The notes beneath the pieces are model-generated. The model ran no database searches, was not told where the DNA came from, and saw only the letters and a program-made list of their open reading frames with translations. This document shows, in pieces, positions 55,201-63,848 of a stretch of DNA of 64,000 nt (position 1 is the first letter of the stretch; each line of letters opens with the position of its first letter). A program made the translations under genes and the position numbers. Source of the stretch: Sphingobacterium sp. HMA12 (GTDB taxonomy: Bacteria; Bacteroidota; Bacteroidia; Sphingobacteriales; Sphingobacteriaceae); assembly GCF_002933815.1 (NCBI RefSeq), contig NZ_BEYR01000001.1, forward strand, positions 1,902,691 to 1,966,690. The letters run 5' to 3'.

Positions 55201-55402
55201 TACTGAGGGTTTTATCCTTCACTTTGATCGATGCTCCAATAATTGGTTTTCCTTGATCATTTAAGATCTTCCCATGGACGACTTTTTCTTGCGCGGATAG
55301 CTGTCCCATGGCCATTAACATCGAAACCATTAACAACCACTTCACTTTCTTATTCCTTTCTTTCGGAAAACAAAAGAAAGAAGAGACATAATTTTTGTTC
55401 AT
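52295..55402 (-). CDS. SusC-like TonB-dependent receptor with its own HTCS-type promoter
   Basis: 1,035 residues: signal peptide (WLLMVSMLMAMGQLSAQ), carboxypeptidase-regulatory-like domain (GKILNDQGKPIIGASIKVKD), the VDEVVVVGYGKQKK box, plug (RIRGVGSINGTDPLYVVDG, GANGVILVTTKRG) and a barrel ending SREYFMGIQITF. It imports an oligosaccharide together with the SusD encoded 16 bp downstream. A longer frame begins with GTG at 55444; ATG 55402 is preferred. The 81-bp promoter block at 55616-55696 is nearly the same as that of the tal operon, so both units probably answer to the same regulator. Confidence 0.95.
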   Translation of the reverse strand: MNKNYVSSFFCFPKERNKKVKWLLMVSMLMAMGQLSAQEKVVHGKILNDQGKPIIGASIKVKDKTLSTSTNEKGEFILKLNPGEVIVVSNVGYNRVEYVIGNSSEISIPLVAAEIAVDEVVVVGYGKQKKVDLTSSIAVVDTKDLVKVPGGTIATLQSAVPGVQVTNGAIRIRGVGSINGTDPLYVVDGMIGGAMPDENNIASIQVLKDAASSAIYGARGANGVILVTTKRGKAGDVKLDYNAFAGIKNISHNVPLLNGQQLAELINEEMYNKDPSRKDYLAALSKPSAIGQGYNMMDELLQTGNYQRHNLSVSGGSQNANFRLSGIYATDKSIIIQDKNKYYGAQFISDFTKGKLKIGETLSLGYTRRNWSDKNIIDAQKWSSTLPLYDANSSTGFAGAGNGTDVQSALANAYLNKNVNDNFSVNGNAWATYEIIKGLTYKFNMGIDLSRIRNEGYIGNYSVGQYQNHSPDELNISSSQNNRWLFENTLTYENNFGKHAISALAGITSEESRYNAVNAGARGLPSPDVLILNSASLASSRLVGSSVGQSAMYSMLGRVNYNYDNRYLLTFNMRRDGSANFSNQYRYGNFPSVSAGWRISQESFMKAFPAISELKLRGSYGLLGNSDIAQYQYQRTVSFDHVWYYLNNVMVTGALPQTPSNPNVKWESQYSTDIGLDLELFNHKLALTVDYYNKKTEDMLINVPISFTAGYVNNFPVLNAGSIRNRGWDILASYKDQSGNFSYQIGANISFVKNRVLSLGNNNEILWGSIAPGGENVTRTAVGRSVGEFWGYTTNGLYTSQVQLDADKAFAPNAALGDVRFNDRNGDKVLNDQDKDFLGSPIPDFSYGFNADLSYHSAVGTFDLSMMWQGSKGNDIYNNSRYWGEGMYHYYNNFASTLDRYRAEELIFKNPLSGETTVYPKNTDTDIPRAVLGDPNQNLRASNRFVEDGSYLRLKVLNIGYSFSSPTLERWKIDRLRFYLGAKNLLTFTKYSGYDPEVGSGDTRSNLSRGIDGQTPWGLSFPNSREYFMGIQITF

Positions 55403-55615
55403 AATCTTTGTTTGAGATAAATGTCCTTTAGCTCCTAAAGGCACTTACTTGGTTATCTATTTTTATATTGGTTATTTCCCTATGTTGTTTTAATACTTTA
55501 AGAAGTACCCGAAGACACGATGCATAAATACTTTGCTTCAAATAAGATGCTTCCTAAAAAATCAGTATTGTAGTTTACCGGATCATTGCGTTGAAATCGA
55601 CCGGTTATCTGACAA

Positions 55616-55696
55616 TTGGTTACAAAGCAAAGCTATAGCTTTCGGCAAAAGAGCTTTGCAACGAATATTTAAAAGAAGGGTAAAAATGTTTAAAAC
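55616..55696 (-). promoter_or_regulatory. Candidate HTCS-responsive promoter of the third susCD pair
   Basis: Aligns gap-free to 28851-28931 (66 of 81 positions by hand count; 26 identical nt at 55696-55671). AAACATTTTT is followed 56 nt later by TAGCTTTG (55635-55628), a perfect TAnnTTTG -7 box. The 28.9 kb copy has a matching left hairpin arm that is absent here, so the conserved part is not merely a terminator. The predicted leader to ATG 55402 is about 220 nt. A small plus-strand ORF across this block is not a gene. Confidence 0.75.
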
Positions 55697-56196
55697 CTGT
55701 TATGCTCGACATGAGTAATTCATATTGATATCGATCCGGAGCCTATTTTGAGATCAAAAACAGTAAAGCTATTAGAGAAGGTCATTTTGATACATCTATA
55801 AAAATACTGTGATCAGGTCACTAAGCGAAAACAGTTTAACGCAAAAAAAAGCAATATTAATTTATAATCTTCCGAAGAAATATTATAAATATTTCACATC
55901 TTTAAATTGATGTATACAGTCGATTAAATTAGCTATTAACGCATATTTTAGATATTTATCCAGTCTATTTTTAAAAGAAAAAAAAGATAAACTTAATGGA
56001 ATATTTTCCGCTATTGAAACACCAATTTGATGAAATCATCAAATTCATTGCGAATTGTGGCCATATTTCCCTTACTTCTCAACATAGGCATAGACTTCGG
56101 ATAAACTGACCCTGCTATTCCGTGGCAAATTGACCACCTGATCTTCTGGCGAAGCTAGCTTTGGTGCTGTAGAAGTAATGTCTTCAAAAGTAATAA
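55697..56196. other. Gene-free, AT-rich stretch left of the mobile relics
   Basis: No convincing gene. A short minus-strand frame ending at TAA 56074-56072 (reads VNLPRNSRVSLSEVYAYVEK before the stop) is unrecognised and may be another relic of the mobile DNA to its right. Confidence 0.4.
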
Positions 56197-56496
56197 TTAA
56201 TACGTATCTATTCTGGTTTTATTTTCAAGCTGAACAGATCGTTTTTTTCTCATGGATTCTCCATTCATTTCCATTCTATGGGCATCGTGAACGATACGGT
56301 TCAATATCACGTCTGCGATAATCTTATCACCTATCACCTCATACCAAGCGCTAACTGGGAGTTGGGAAGTTATGATCAGGGAGGTTTTTCCATGCCTATC
56401 TTCTATAATTTCCATCAGGGCAGCCCTGCTTTGCGCATCAAAGGGCTGTATGGCGAAGTCATCAAATATAAGCAGCTGCTGGCGTTCAAGCCATAA
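56197..56496 (-). pseudogene. istB: IS21-family IstB-like ATPase, C-terminal fragment
   Basis: About 100 codons matching the C-terminal half of IstB, the ATP-binding helper of IS21 transposases: QQLLIFDDFAIQPFDAQSR (Walker B region), MEIIEDRHGKTSLIITSQLPVSAWYEVIGD, ADVILNRIVHDAHRMEMNGESMRKK. The N-terminal half with the Walker A P-loop and the partner IstA are missing. The frame runs in without a break from RHS-like sequence on its right, so it is a chance fusion at a deletion or insertion junction near 56496. Confidence 0.8.
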
Positions 56497-56883
56497 GATA
56501 TGTCCCCCATCGGGAGTTGCCGGAAGGTTCAGCTGTTGTCTTAGACCATTCTGATATTGTGTTAAAACAGTCTTTTCGACCGATGTCGATGTCGGCTTAT
56601 GCGTGACCTTGATCTTCGTATTATTTACTCTCCCGAATGCATCACATAGAAATGTTCTGCTGAACTACGCATACGAATTATCTTCGGTCTGGGATGAAAG
56701 GCGTTTGTACGTGTCATAGACATAAGCAACGGTCGAATTGTTGCCATCTCCATTTACCAATGCCACTTGGGCCAGCAATTTTGATGTCGGGTCATAAGTA
56801 TATGTCCATTGGATATTCGTTCCGGTACCAGTAAAATTTCTGGTCGACAACTGCAATTGGACTTTTCTATTTAACAGAAACAT
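56497..56883 (-). pseudogene. RHS/YD-repeat protein fragment
   Basis: About 125 codons with YD-repeat features: WTYTYDPTSKLLAQVALVNG, YVYDTYKRLSSQTEDNS, a TAG at 56665, then in the same frame CDAFGRVNNTKIKVTHKP and YQNGLRQQLNLP. RHS/YD proteins are very large surface or toxin-delivery proteins; only this scrap is left, without a signal peptide or toxin domain. It joins the IstB fragment on its left in frame. The ATG at 56883 is not a credible real start. Confidence 0.65.
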
Positions 56884-57083
56884 TCACACATTAAAAATAT
56901 CGGCTTAGGTGTATTTTTGATACTTCGATTTAGGATATTTGTAAATAAATGTTTAAATTAGAAATTCAATAAATAAAAAAACGCACCAAAAACAGCACCA
57001 AATTTGGGCCTAAAACTTACTGAGATTGGTGTTGAAAATTGAGTTTAAACAAAATAAAGGCAATATTATGAAGAAACGTGAAA

Positions 57084-57106
57084 TTCGAATCCCGCCTCTT
57101 CCGCCA
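57084..57106 (+). other. tRNA 3'-end remnant (Ser-like), probable attachment site
   Basis: TTCGAAT (T-loop), CCCGC (T-stem 3' strand), CTCTTCC (acceptor 3' strand), G and CCA follow in exact tRNA order. The expected T-stem 5' strand (GCGGG) is replaced by GTGAAA, and there is no D or anticodon arm upstream. A CTCTTCC-G-CCA end fits a tRNA-Ser with 5' GGAAGAG. It is followed by a tRNA-like terminator. Duplicated tRNA 3' ends are the usual scar of tyrosine-recombinase elements; no second copy was seen in the window. Confidence 0.7.
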
Positions 57107-57112
57107 AGACTA

Positions 57113-57140
57113 AAAAAGCTCAACATTAGTTGAGCTTTTT
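57113..57140 (+). terminator. Terminator behind the tRNA remnant
   Basis: AAAAAGCTCAAC (57113-57124) pairs perfectly with GTTGAGCTTTTT (57129-57140) around ATTA. The U-tract is part of the stem; the hairpin works in both directions and also lies 19 bp after the YdcF-like stop on the minus strand. Confidence 0.85.
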
Positions 57141-57158
57141 GCATTTAGGTGCAATTCC

Positions 57159-57647
57159 TTAAATCTCTTCTTCCCGTAACTTTTTTACCGCGCGTGATTC
57201 ATGTGCTATAAGTGGAGCTAACTGCTCCTCAGATAATGATGAAACAGCAGGAATAAATACAACTTTAGGATAGCCAATATATTGCCTGTACAAAATTCGG
57301 GCTCTTTCCATATGAAAATCAGATGTTATTACAAGTAAAATCTCCGGACTCGCATCCATGACCAATGCTTTAGACAACTCAAAATCCGCTATGGTATTGG
57401 TTGAAAGAACTCCTTCCATAAGCGCATTTTCCGCAACACCTTTCCCCCTTAAAAATTTATGTGCATAAAAATAATGTGGTTGATCGGCCGTATTGAAATG
57501 GGCTCCGAACCCGCCAGTACATACTATTTTAAAACCGGGATTTGCCAAGTATAAATTGTAAGCACAATGTAGTCTGTCGTGCGCGATCTGAGACAAATTA
57601 CCCTGTGCGTCGTTCGGTGCACCAAGGACTATAATCATATTATTCAT
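57159..57647 (-). CDS. YdcF/ElyC/SanA-like DUF218 protein
   Basis: 162 residues. The DUF218 pattern is visible: MIIVLGAPNDAQGNLSQIAHDRLHCAY near the start, IVCTGGFGAH, the STNTIADFELSKAL stretch and LLVITSDFHMERARILYRQ with the conserved SD-H-R. Members are linked to envelope processes; the biochemical role is mostly unknown. There is no N-terminal membrane segment, unlike SanA or ElyC, so this is a soluble, YdcF-type form. It is 79 bp after the PF10136 gene on the same strand. Confidence 0.85.
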   Translation of the reverse strand: MNNMIIVLGAPNDAQGNLSQIAHDRLHCAYNLYLANPGFKIVCTGGFGAHFNTADQPHYFYAHKFLRGKGVAENALMEGVLSTNTIADFELSKALVMDASPEILLVITSDFHMERARILYRQYIGYPKVVFIPAVSSLSEEQLAPLIAHESRAVKKLREEEI

Positions 57648-57726
57648 GACTGTAATCTACAAAAATTAGGTAATTCTACAAAACAATATGCATGGCTGTA
57701 AGATGGATATCAAATAAAATAATTCC

Positions 57727-59742
57727 TTAATTTTTAGGCGGAAAAAAGAACGATTTTGGATTCATCTTAAAAAAAATCCACACCGCCTTGGCCATTTTCG
57801 CCAGCTCCTTAGAGGACAGGTTTCGCGAACGGAATGCGAGCACCAATGACAAACCAAAGCTTACCAGAAAATTAAAGAACCCAATAATCCCGATACCCAA
57901 AATTCCCCATATCCAGATATCCGTGGACAGCTCCATACGATGTCCAAATAAACCCAGGGCCAGATTTCCGCTCGCAAAGGTAATGTGCCGAATATCGATA
58001 TTAATACCAAGAAACATCCCAATGGAAGCCGTTGAGCCCATGAAAACACCAAACCAGAGATTGGAAACAATACCAGCCCATTTCTTTTCATAAAAAGAGG
58101 CAATCTTGTCCGTCTTCGTTTTCCCAAATATCTTTTTCAGCAGAGGATGCTCCTGAATCCTGTAGTAAACGGAATTATGTTTATCTCGATTTGAGATACT
58201 TCCAGCGATAATCCCTGACAGAAATAAAAACACTCCTGCAATAGAAGCGTGCAAGATAACGGGAGTCTTCGTCGGATTTAAATCGTCGACCAGATGTAGC
58301 CATTTTGCACTTGCTATATTTACACCCGACAGCTGCGCTATTCCCCAAACTAACAACAGACTAATGGGAAATGCCATAATCACATTACCAACAAAAGCGA
58401 TAAACTGCGAACGAAATAAACGTGCGAAAAATTGCGCAAAGACCCAATAACGGTGTCTGTCAGCACCTTGGTCCGAAGCTCCCTGTTCAATCGCACTAAC
58501 AAGCGATGAAGCTGTCATCGCCGGCTGCTTGGTTGCCAAGGTGGCGCCAAAAAGATAAATCACCGTAAAACCGATCGCATAATTCAGGCTATACAGAAAT
58601 GCGTGCCCGAATTCGCTTGTCTCCACTTTTCCAAATAAAAGTTTTACAATACACATCGCACCCACAATTACACCGCCGCCGCAGGCAGAACGAAACATCT
58701 TCCAATACTCCTGATGGGTTGATGTAATATAATGTTCCCCTGTCTGGGCAGTATGGTGGGTAATTTCGTAAGCCAGCAATTGTGTACTCTGCCCTATTAA
58801 TTTCCGAATATTGCTTTTTCTTGAATTATAGCCAATCAACGTCTTCGCCAATTGAATGCTTTTCTCTTCTTTTTGGGATTCTGAATCAATAACCAAAAAA
58901 GAGAGCATCTCCTTGATGCGCTCCAGCTGTTGCCGAATTCGCAATAAGGACTGGTTCACTTTAATAGAAATACCGAAACGATGTGAATTACTAAAAGCTG
59001 TTTCTATATAAGTTTCGCATTGCTTGTGAAGCACCAACAACTGTTTGTACGAAAGATCTTCAGTCGTAATGTATTTTTTCTCCGATTGTAAAATACGATC
59101 ATTTAACTCTGTAAACTCCCGCATGATTGCGATAAATGGACTATCGAAGTTCTGAAACTCAGGCACCATTTTATTCACATCAGTTTCCATGGCACGCCCC
59201 GTGATACGCTGCACCAGCAATTCTATACCATATAAGATTTCAATCATTTCAAAACCCGCTTCATCATCATAGATCGAATTGAATTCACATAATCGAAAAA
59301 GCTCATGCAATTGCTCCGTAGGAATCGTTGATATCCAATCAGCGTCTTTCACGGTATAAAACACCTGGTTCAGTAAATATTGTAAGGTTGACTTCGCCGG
59401 TTGATAAGGCAAGTAGCGCTCCGTTATTCGCTTTCTGAGTTCATAAATAAAGTCGGCATAACTAATAATCCCCGTATCGGACACCAATTGATCAAAATCT
59501 CTTCGACAGAGAACACGTTTGAGATACTGAACAAATTGACGCCTTACATCGGGCAACTCCTTCAGAAAATCAAGAAAAAACTGGATATCGACATGATAAA
59601 ATAACTGAACTCTTTTTGGACGAATAATAGCTACAATTGAAACCAAAAGTTCAATTTCTGTAAATGCTGGATTATCCAGATGATTTCTATAGCGATCAAA
59701 CAGTTCAGCTATTTGCTGTTTCTGATCTATTTTTTTCTTCAT
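57727..59742 (-). CDS. PF10136-type membrane protein annotated as site-specific recombinase
   Basis: 671 residues. The N-terminal 330 residues are soluble and helical, with several charged stretches; from about 345 there are about six hydrophobic segments (VVGAMCIVKLLFG, YAIGFTVIYLFGATLA, NVIMAFPISLLLVWGIAQL, SIAGVFLFLSGIIAG, LWFGVFMGSTASIGMFLGI, WGILGIGIIGFFNFLVSFGLSLVLAF). This fits the SpecificRecomb family (gonococcal Gcr-like). Despite the name it has no tyrosine or serine recombinase motif, and a membrane role is more likely. It is divergent from the SH3-domain gene. Confidence 0.82.
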   Translation of the reverse strand: MKKKIDQKQQIAELFDRYRNHLDNPAFTEIELLVSIVAIIRPKRVQLFYHVDIQFFLDFLKELPDVRRQFVQYLKRVLCRRDFDQLVSDTGIISYADFIYELRKRITERYLPYQPAKSTLQYLLNQVFYTVKDADWISTIPTEQLHELFRLCEFNSIYDDEAGFEMIEILYGIELLVQRITGRAMETDVNKMVPEFQNFDSPFIAIMREFTELNDRILQSEKKYITTEDLSYKQLLVLHKQCETYIETAFSNSHRFGISIKVNQSLLRIRQQLERIKEMLSFLVIDSESQKEEKSIQLAKTLIGYNSRKSNIRKLIGQSTQLLAYEITHHTAQTGEHYITSTHQEYWKMFRSACGGGVIVGAMCIVKLLFGKVETSEFGHAFLYSLNYAIGFTVIYLFGATLATKQPAMTASSLVSAIEQGASDQGADRHRYWVFAQFFARLFRSQFIAFVGNVIMAFPISLLLVWGIAQLSGVNIASAKWLHLVDDLNPTKTPVILHASIAGVFLFLSGIIAGSISNRDKHNSVYYRIQEHPLLKKIFGKTKTDKIASFYEKKWAGIVSNLWFGVFMGSTASIGMFLGINIDIRHITFASGNLALGLFGHRMELSTDIWIWGILGIGIIGFFNFLVSFGLSLVLAFRSRNLSSKELAKMAKAVWIFFKMNPKSFFFPPKN

Positions 59743-59983
59743 AAAATTCGATTATTCGCTTTTCGGCGGCCACTTGAACAGCCTGTATAAACTTTAACGT
59801 CTTAAGATACCATATTTAGCACAAAATTGTTTTAAATATAAAATCTATTTCCTCTCATTTGTTGTAAAGCAAGGAGGTTAAGAAGCACACACCCTACCAC
59901 TATCTCAAGCAGGAAAATACCTGAAACCAGTGATAAGCCTCCGTAAAAATTCTGCTATTTTTGCAACAGCGAACAGGACAAAA

Positions 59984-60853
59984 ATGAATTTAAGAAATAT
60001 CACACTTGTATGCATAAGCTTATTCCCTATACTGCTAAAAGCACAGGATGGCATCTCATTCGACGATGATTTTAATCTTTGGAATATACAGAAAGGGCAA
60101 ACCACCACGATTTTTGTTGAAAAGGCCTACATCCGTTCCGGTCCCGGGCTCAGCTCAAAACGAGTAGATTCATTAAGCCATGGCGCTACTGTCAGCATTG
60201 CCAGCGATCCAATTAAAGGTGACATCATCAAAAATTTCTATGCTCCTTGGTATCAGATCAGCTACTTTAAGCATGGCGAACTTAAACAGGGTTTTATCTG
60301 GCTTGGCTTATTGGCACTTGGTAAGCAAGTCGACAAGGAGGGTTTTCAATACTTATTCGGTTTTGACCGCTTTATCAAACAGGGAAATGACGAAGAACCT
60401 GCGTATTTTTTAACCAAATTAAAAGTATTGAATACAAAAGACTCGCTAATCGCGAGCCAGTCCTACAAATTTGCATTTGCAGGCCAGCTGAGCGCACAAA
60501 GTAAATTGTTATCCGGAATGGGCTTAGATAATGTAAAACAGATCTTACGAATGGAGTTTTTATCAGGCGCCTGCGGGGTTCCCACGGAGTATAATTACAT
60601 GGCCTGGACTGGTCAGAAATTGATCAATCTCCCCAGTAGGTACTCCGTTAGTGATGCTAGTTTCTTTTACTACGACGAAAAAATCCTATTCCCCTCAGAA
60701 CACAAAAGAAACAACCAGTTGATCTATAAATACATCGAAGAAGGTGAAGCGAAAGATGATGATACCTTAGACCCCGACTATCGCATTTCGAAAAGAGAAG
60801 AACATTTTCAATGGGATGGCAATAAGTTCAAAAAACACGCGCTATTGAAATAA
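59984..60853 (+). CDS. Secreted SH3-domain protein of unknown function
   Basis: 289 residues with a signal peptide (MNLRNITLVCISLFPILLKAQ). An SH3b-like region (TTIFVEKAYIRSGPGLSSKRVDSLSHGATVSIAS) spans about residues 35-110, as in proteins that contact peptidoglycan or other envelope polymers. The rest is unrecognised and ends with an acidic, charged tail. A longer frame begins with GTG at 59930; ATG 59984 starts the signal peptide. A TATTTTTG -7 box at 59956-59963 places the transcript start just before it. The next gene follows after 51 bp. Confidence 0.75.
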   Translation: MNLRNITLVCISLFPILLKAQDGISFDDDFNLWNIQKGQTTTIFVEKAYIRSGPGLSSKRVDSLSHGATVSIASDPIKGDIIKNFYAPWYQISYFKHGELKQGFIWLGLLALGKQVDKEGFQYLFGFDRFIKQGNDEEPAYFLTKLKVLNTKDSLIASQSYKFAFAGQLSAQSKLLSGMGLDNVKQILRMEFLSGACGVPTEYNYMAWTGQKLINLPSRYSVSDASFFYYDEKILFPSEHKRNNQLIYKYIEEGEAKDDDTLDPDYRISKREEHFQWDGNKFKKHALLK

Positions 60854-60904
60854 TTTTCAATAAAATTTAACATATTAGGGAAAACAACAAAAGAAAAACA
60901 AGGA

Positions 60905-63280
60905 ATGGAAGAGCAAAATATATACGATTTATTTTACAGTGGACAGCTGGATCTATTTATCATTGAAGGTGAAAATCAATTGAGACAAAACGACCGGGAT
61001 GTGCCGCTTTGGACACATCTTGCTATCGCGTATCACGATCAGGTATTCTACGAAGGACATGAAGCTGTTTTTGATATCATCCAGGAGAAGATGATCCCCT
61101 ATCTTCAGCAGGCTCTAAGCGTGGAGCCTGAAAACGAAACAACGCTTTACCATCTGCTCAACTACGTTCTAAGTAATGAGGCTTCAATGGCCCTGATCAA
61201 TCGTCCGAGGAAACACATTCGCGAGGATAACAAAGACCAGTTTATTCACTATGCAAAACAGTTGATCGCCATACCTAAAATGGCGCCCTATGGCTACGGT
61301 TTCCTTGCAGACATTTATGAGAGTCTCCAGGATGATACAGCCCTATTAGCGTTATTGGATGAGGGGATTGGTTATTTCAATGAAACTTTTAAAGACAATC
61401 GCGAAGCTGCTGATCAAAATTTCTCCATATTCTGGATGAAAAAAATATATCTTTTGGACCGTACCAAACAGATTTCGGGTACAGCGCTAACCGCTTTAAT
61501 AGGAGAGCAATTTGATCGCTTTGTCAGCGGCAGTGAAATGCAATATGTGGACCTTGCAGAGATCGCTTATGAAAACAAAGAGATAGATCTTGCCTTAAAA
61601 GTATTATTAAAACTTATTAAGGGCGAAAATTCAGCTGCCCATATCCATGCGGAAATGGTCAAATGGCATGGTCGCTTTGAAGAGCTTATCGCTGACGGTT
61701 ATGAAAACCCTGAGGTGTTCTATTACCAGCTTATCATTGAACGCAATTATTCCGAAGATATTGGGATACCGCTAGACTATTATTATCTACACGCACTAAA
61801 ACTGATTGACGAATATCCAGACTTATACGCAGGCTATCATTTTGCAGCCGCATACCTTTATGACGATGGACAACATCAAGCTGCGTTACCTTACCTCCAA
61901 CAATTGGGCGAAAGACAGTGGAATGCAACATCTTGGCGCCGTCTTGTCGAATGCACCTACTTAACAACAGGCGACGTATATGCGCAAGTTCCGACGTTCG
62001 ATGACTTACCACGCGATCTCTATAATGAAGCAATTAACCTATCTGACTTTGTCGATGCATTGGATACCCTGTCAGCTGAAGACACACTGGCCCTGAGACA
62101 CCTTTACCTTACCGTTTATCGCCAGGCTTATGATGCCTTTGCGGCTTATTTCGAACAAGGAAAATATGAAAGTGATTATTTCGGTGGAAGCCACAATCGT
62201 GCAATGAATTGCAATAACCTGGCAATTGCATTAAAGAATGTAGATCTCCTCGAAGATAGCTATCAAATCGCAACTGAAGGGCTAAACTACTCAGATTTTG
62301 AAGAACTACATCAGACACGAACAGATGCATTGTCGAAATTGGAGGATTATGAACGTTTAAAAGACGCCCTCATACTATATTTCGACACATATCAAGTCAC
62401 TTTGAGCGACCTCGATGAAATGCGCGATGAGGAAATGGAAGAACAATTCGATGAAGATGACTCAGATTTAGTATTCCCAAGTTGCTATCAAATGTTTGTG
62501 TATCAGCTTGAAGTAAATTATCATCTGGGACTTTCTGCTGATATACAGGCAGAAGCACAATATCTTCTGGAGCACATTTATCATTTCTATATAAATCATC
62601 CTACCCTGAACGACTATCATTATAGGGATTTTGAGGCTGCTAAAAATGGTGTGGAAGGTATAATTTATGATATCCTCGAGCCCTACGATCGTGATTACCG
62701 TATCCACTATTATGAAGATATGGCACAGCAATATCCGCATGAAGCACAACCGCAGTATATCCTCATGCAGCTATACAATGAAATATCCGACTATAGCGCT
62801 ATTGTAGCTGCTGCAAAAAAATACCTCAAAAATAAAAAAGAATTTATCATCGATGACTTTGATAGAGCAAAGACTTTGTATCTGATTATCAAAGGGCATT
62901 ACTTCCGCTCCGAATTTAGATCGGGTGCAGAAATATTTCAACGCGATGACGCTTGGGTCGCCACAGTCATGGATCCTGAAGATTATGTACTTTGGCTAAA
63001 ATTCGGAATCATGCTACTTGCGGAACAGGAAAACCTAGCCGAAGTCAACCGAAATGTAATAATCTTTAACGGTATCTATGCACAAGGTGAATGGGGTTAT
63101 GATGATGACTGTGAGTCTGTAAAGCTAGCAGAAGCTCTTGTCAATTACAAAACAGGAAACCTAAAAAAAGCGCATAATCTGCTCAACGAAGTACTGGTTT
63201 ATTCAGATCATAGCCCACTGGCAGATGAATATAAAAAGACTTGGAAGAAACCCGGATTTCTATCAAATTTCAAATTCTAA
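60905..63280 (+). CDS. Large TPR-like helical repeat protein, cytoplasmic, unknown function
   Basis: 791 residues, acidic, rich in Tyr, Leu and Ala, without signal peptide or membrane segment. It consists of degenerate helix-turn-helix repeats of tetratricopeptide type (for example WTHLAIAYHDQVFYEGHEAVFDI, YVDLAEIAYENKEIDLALKVLLKL and YILMQLYNEISDYSAIVAAAKKYL are readable in parts). No catalytic motif. An acidic stretch (MRDEEMEEQFDEDDSD) lies near residue 505. It may scaffold or bind another protein. The 51-bp gap to the SH3-domain gene suggests co-transcription, and a terminator follows. Confidence 0.8.
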   Translation: MEEQNIYDLFYSGQLDLFIIEGENQLRQNDRDVPLWTHLAIAYHDQVFYEGHEAVFDIIQEKMIPYLQQALSVEPENETTLYHLLNYVLSNEASMALINRPRKHIREDNKDQFIHYAKQLIAIPKMAPYGYGFLADIYESLQDDTALLALLDEGIGYFNETFKDNREAADQNFSIFWMKKIYLLDRTKQISGTALTALIGEQFDRFVSGSEMQYVDLAEIAYENKEIDLALKVLLKLIKGENSAAHIHAEMVKWHGRFEELIADGYENPEVFYYQLIIERNYSEDIGIPLDYYYLHALKLIDEYPDLYAGYHFAAAYLYDDGQHQAALPYLQQLGERQWNATSWRRLVECTYLTTGDVYAQVPTFDDLPRDLYNEAINLSDFVDALDTLSAEDTLALRHLYLTVYRQAYDAFAAYFEQGKYESDYFGGSHNRAMNCNNLAIALKNVDLLEDSYQIATEGLNYSDFEELHQTRTDALSKLEDYERLKDALILYFDTYQVTLSDLDEMRDEEMEEQFDEDDSDLVFPSCYQMFVYQLEVNYHLGLSADIQAEAQYLLEHIYHFYINHPTLNDYHYRDFEAAKNGVEGIIYDILEPYDRDYRIHYYEDMAQQYPHEAQPQYILMQLYNEISDYSAIVAAAKKYLKNKKEFIIDDFDRAKTLYLIIKGHYFRSEFRSGAEIFQRDDAWVATVMDPEDYVLWLKFGIMLLAEQENLAEVNRNVIIFNGIYAQGEWGYDDDCESVKLAEALVNYKTGNLKKAHNLLNEVLVYSDHSPLADEYKKTWKKPGFLSNFKF

Positions 63281-63302
63281 CGAAATCCTAAATAAGGAAA
63301 AG

Positions 63303-63342
63303 AAGCGTAGTAGATAGCAAAACTTTCTACTGCGCTTTTTTT
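63303..63342 (+). terminator. Terminator after the TPR-like gene
   Basis: AAGCGTAGTAGA (63303-63314) pairs with TCTACTGCGCTT (63326-63337), with one G-T pair, followed by a T-run. It lies 22 bp after the stop at 63280. Confidence 0.85.
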
Positions 63343-63470
63343 ATGAAACAACTGAAATCCAATACAGCCCCCCTTTTTTCTGGAAACAATGCTGGTATGA
63401 ATAAGGAAAAAAGCACGAACCAACATAAGAATGGATCTCATACTTATTCAAAAAAACTTATCTTTGAACT

Positions 63471-63848
63471 GTGACCGGACTGAAACATCTAATCGGATTA
63501 TTGCTTTTTATTTGCTTATGGTTCAAGCCAATAGTTGCGTTACCATGTCATCAAAATAAAGTTCAGACTTGCCGTATGGACAGTACGGAATCTGGGCGTA
63601 AAAAAAATAATTGCTGTAAAAAGTTCCAAGGTAAGGAGAAAAGCATGTGCCAGCATCACAAGCAATGTCGTGACTGTAGCTGCCACTGTGCTTCTGTAAC
63701 AAGTGTCTTGGCTGTCTCGACAGTGCCCGTACAGCTTCCTAAAATTTCCTCTTCATTCTTAAAAAGATCATACAGCAGTTTGCTATCCGTTTACCCTTCG
63801 GACGGTTACTTTTATCCCTGGGTTCCGCCAAAAATAAGCTCATTATAA
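63471..63848 (+). CDS. Small Cys/His-rich exported protein
   Basis: 125 residues, start taken at GTG 63471 because it directly precedes the signal peptide (LKHLIGLLLFICLWFKPIVA). The mature part has a cluster of Cys and His (NNCCKKF, MCQHHKQCRDCSCHC) and a conserved-looking end (FYPWVPPKISSL). Similar small Cys-rich proteins with a WxPPK-type end often lie upstream of heavy-metal efflux genes in Bacteroidota, so metal binding is a reasonable guess. This comparison is from memory. The next gene is outside the window and could test it. Confidence 0.65.
   Translation: MTGLKHLIGLLLFICLWFKPIVALPCHQNKVQTCRMDSTESGRKKNNCCKKFQGKEKSMCQHHKQCRDCSCHCASVTSVLAVSTVPVQLPKISSSFLKRSYSSLLSVYPSDGYFYPWVPPKISSL

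Noticed and set aside
55533..55718. 61-codon plus-strand frame before the third susC
   Set aside because: It lies across the promoter block that is conserved at 28.9 kb, where the frame is not kept; a regulatory reading explains the conservation better.
57084..57106. Intact tRNA gene
   Set aside because: Only the T-loop and 3' acceptor side are present; the D arm, anticodon arm and 5' acceptor strand are missing upstream.
57727..59742. Integrase of the element at the tRNA scar
   Set aside because: No R-H-R-Y or serine-recombinase motif; several membrane segments instead.
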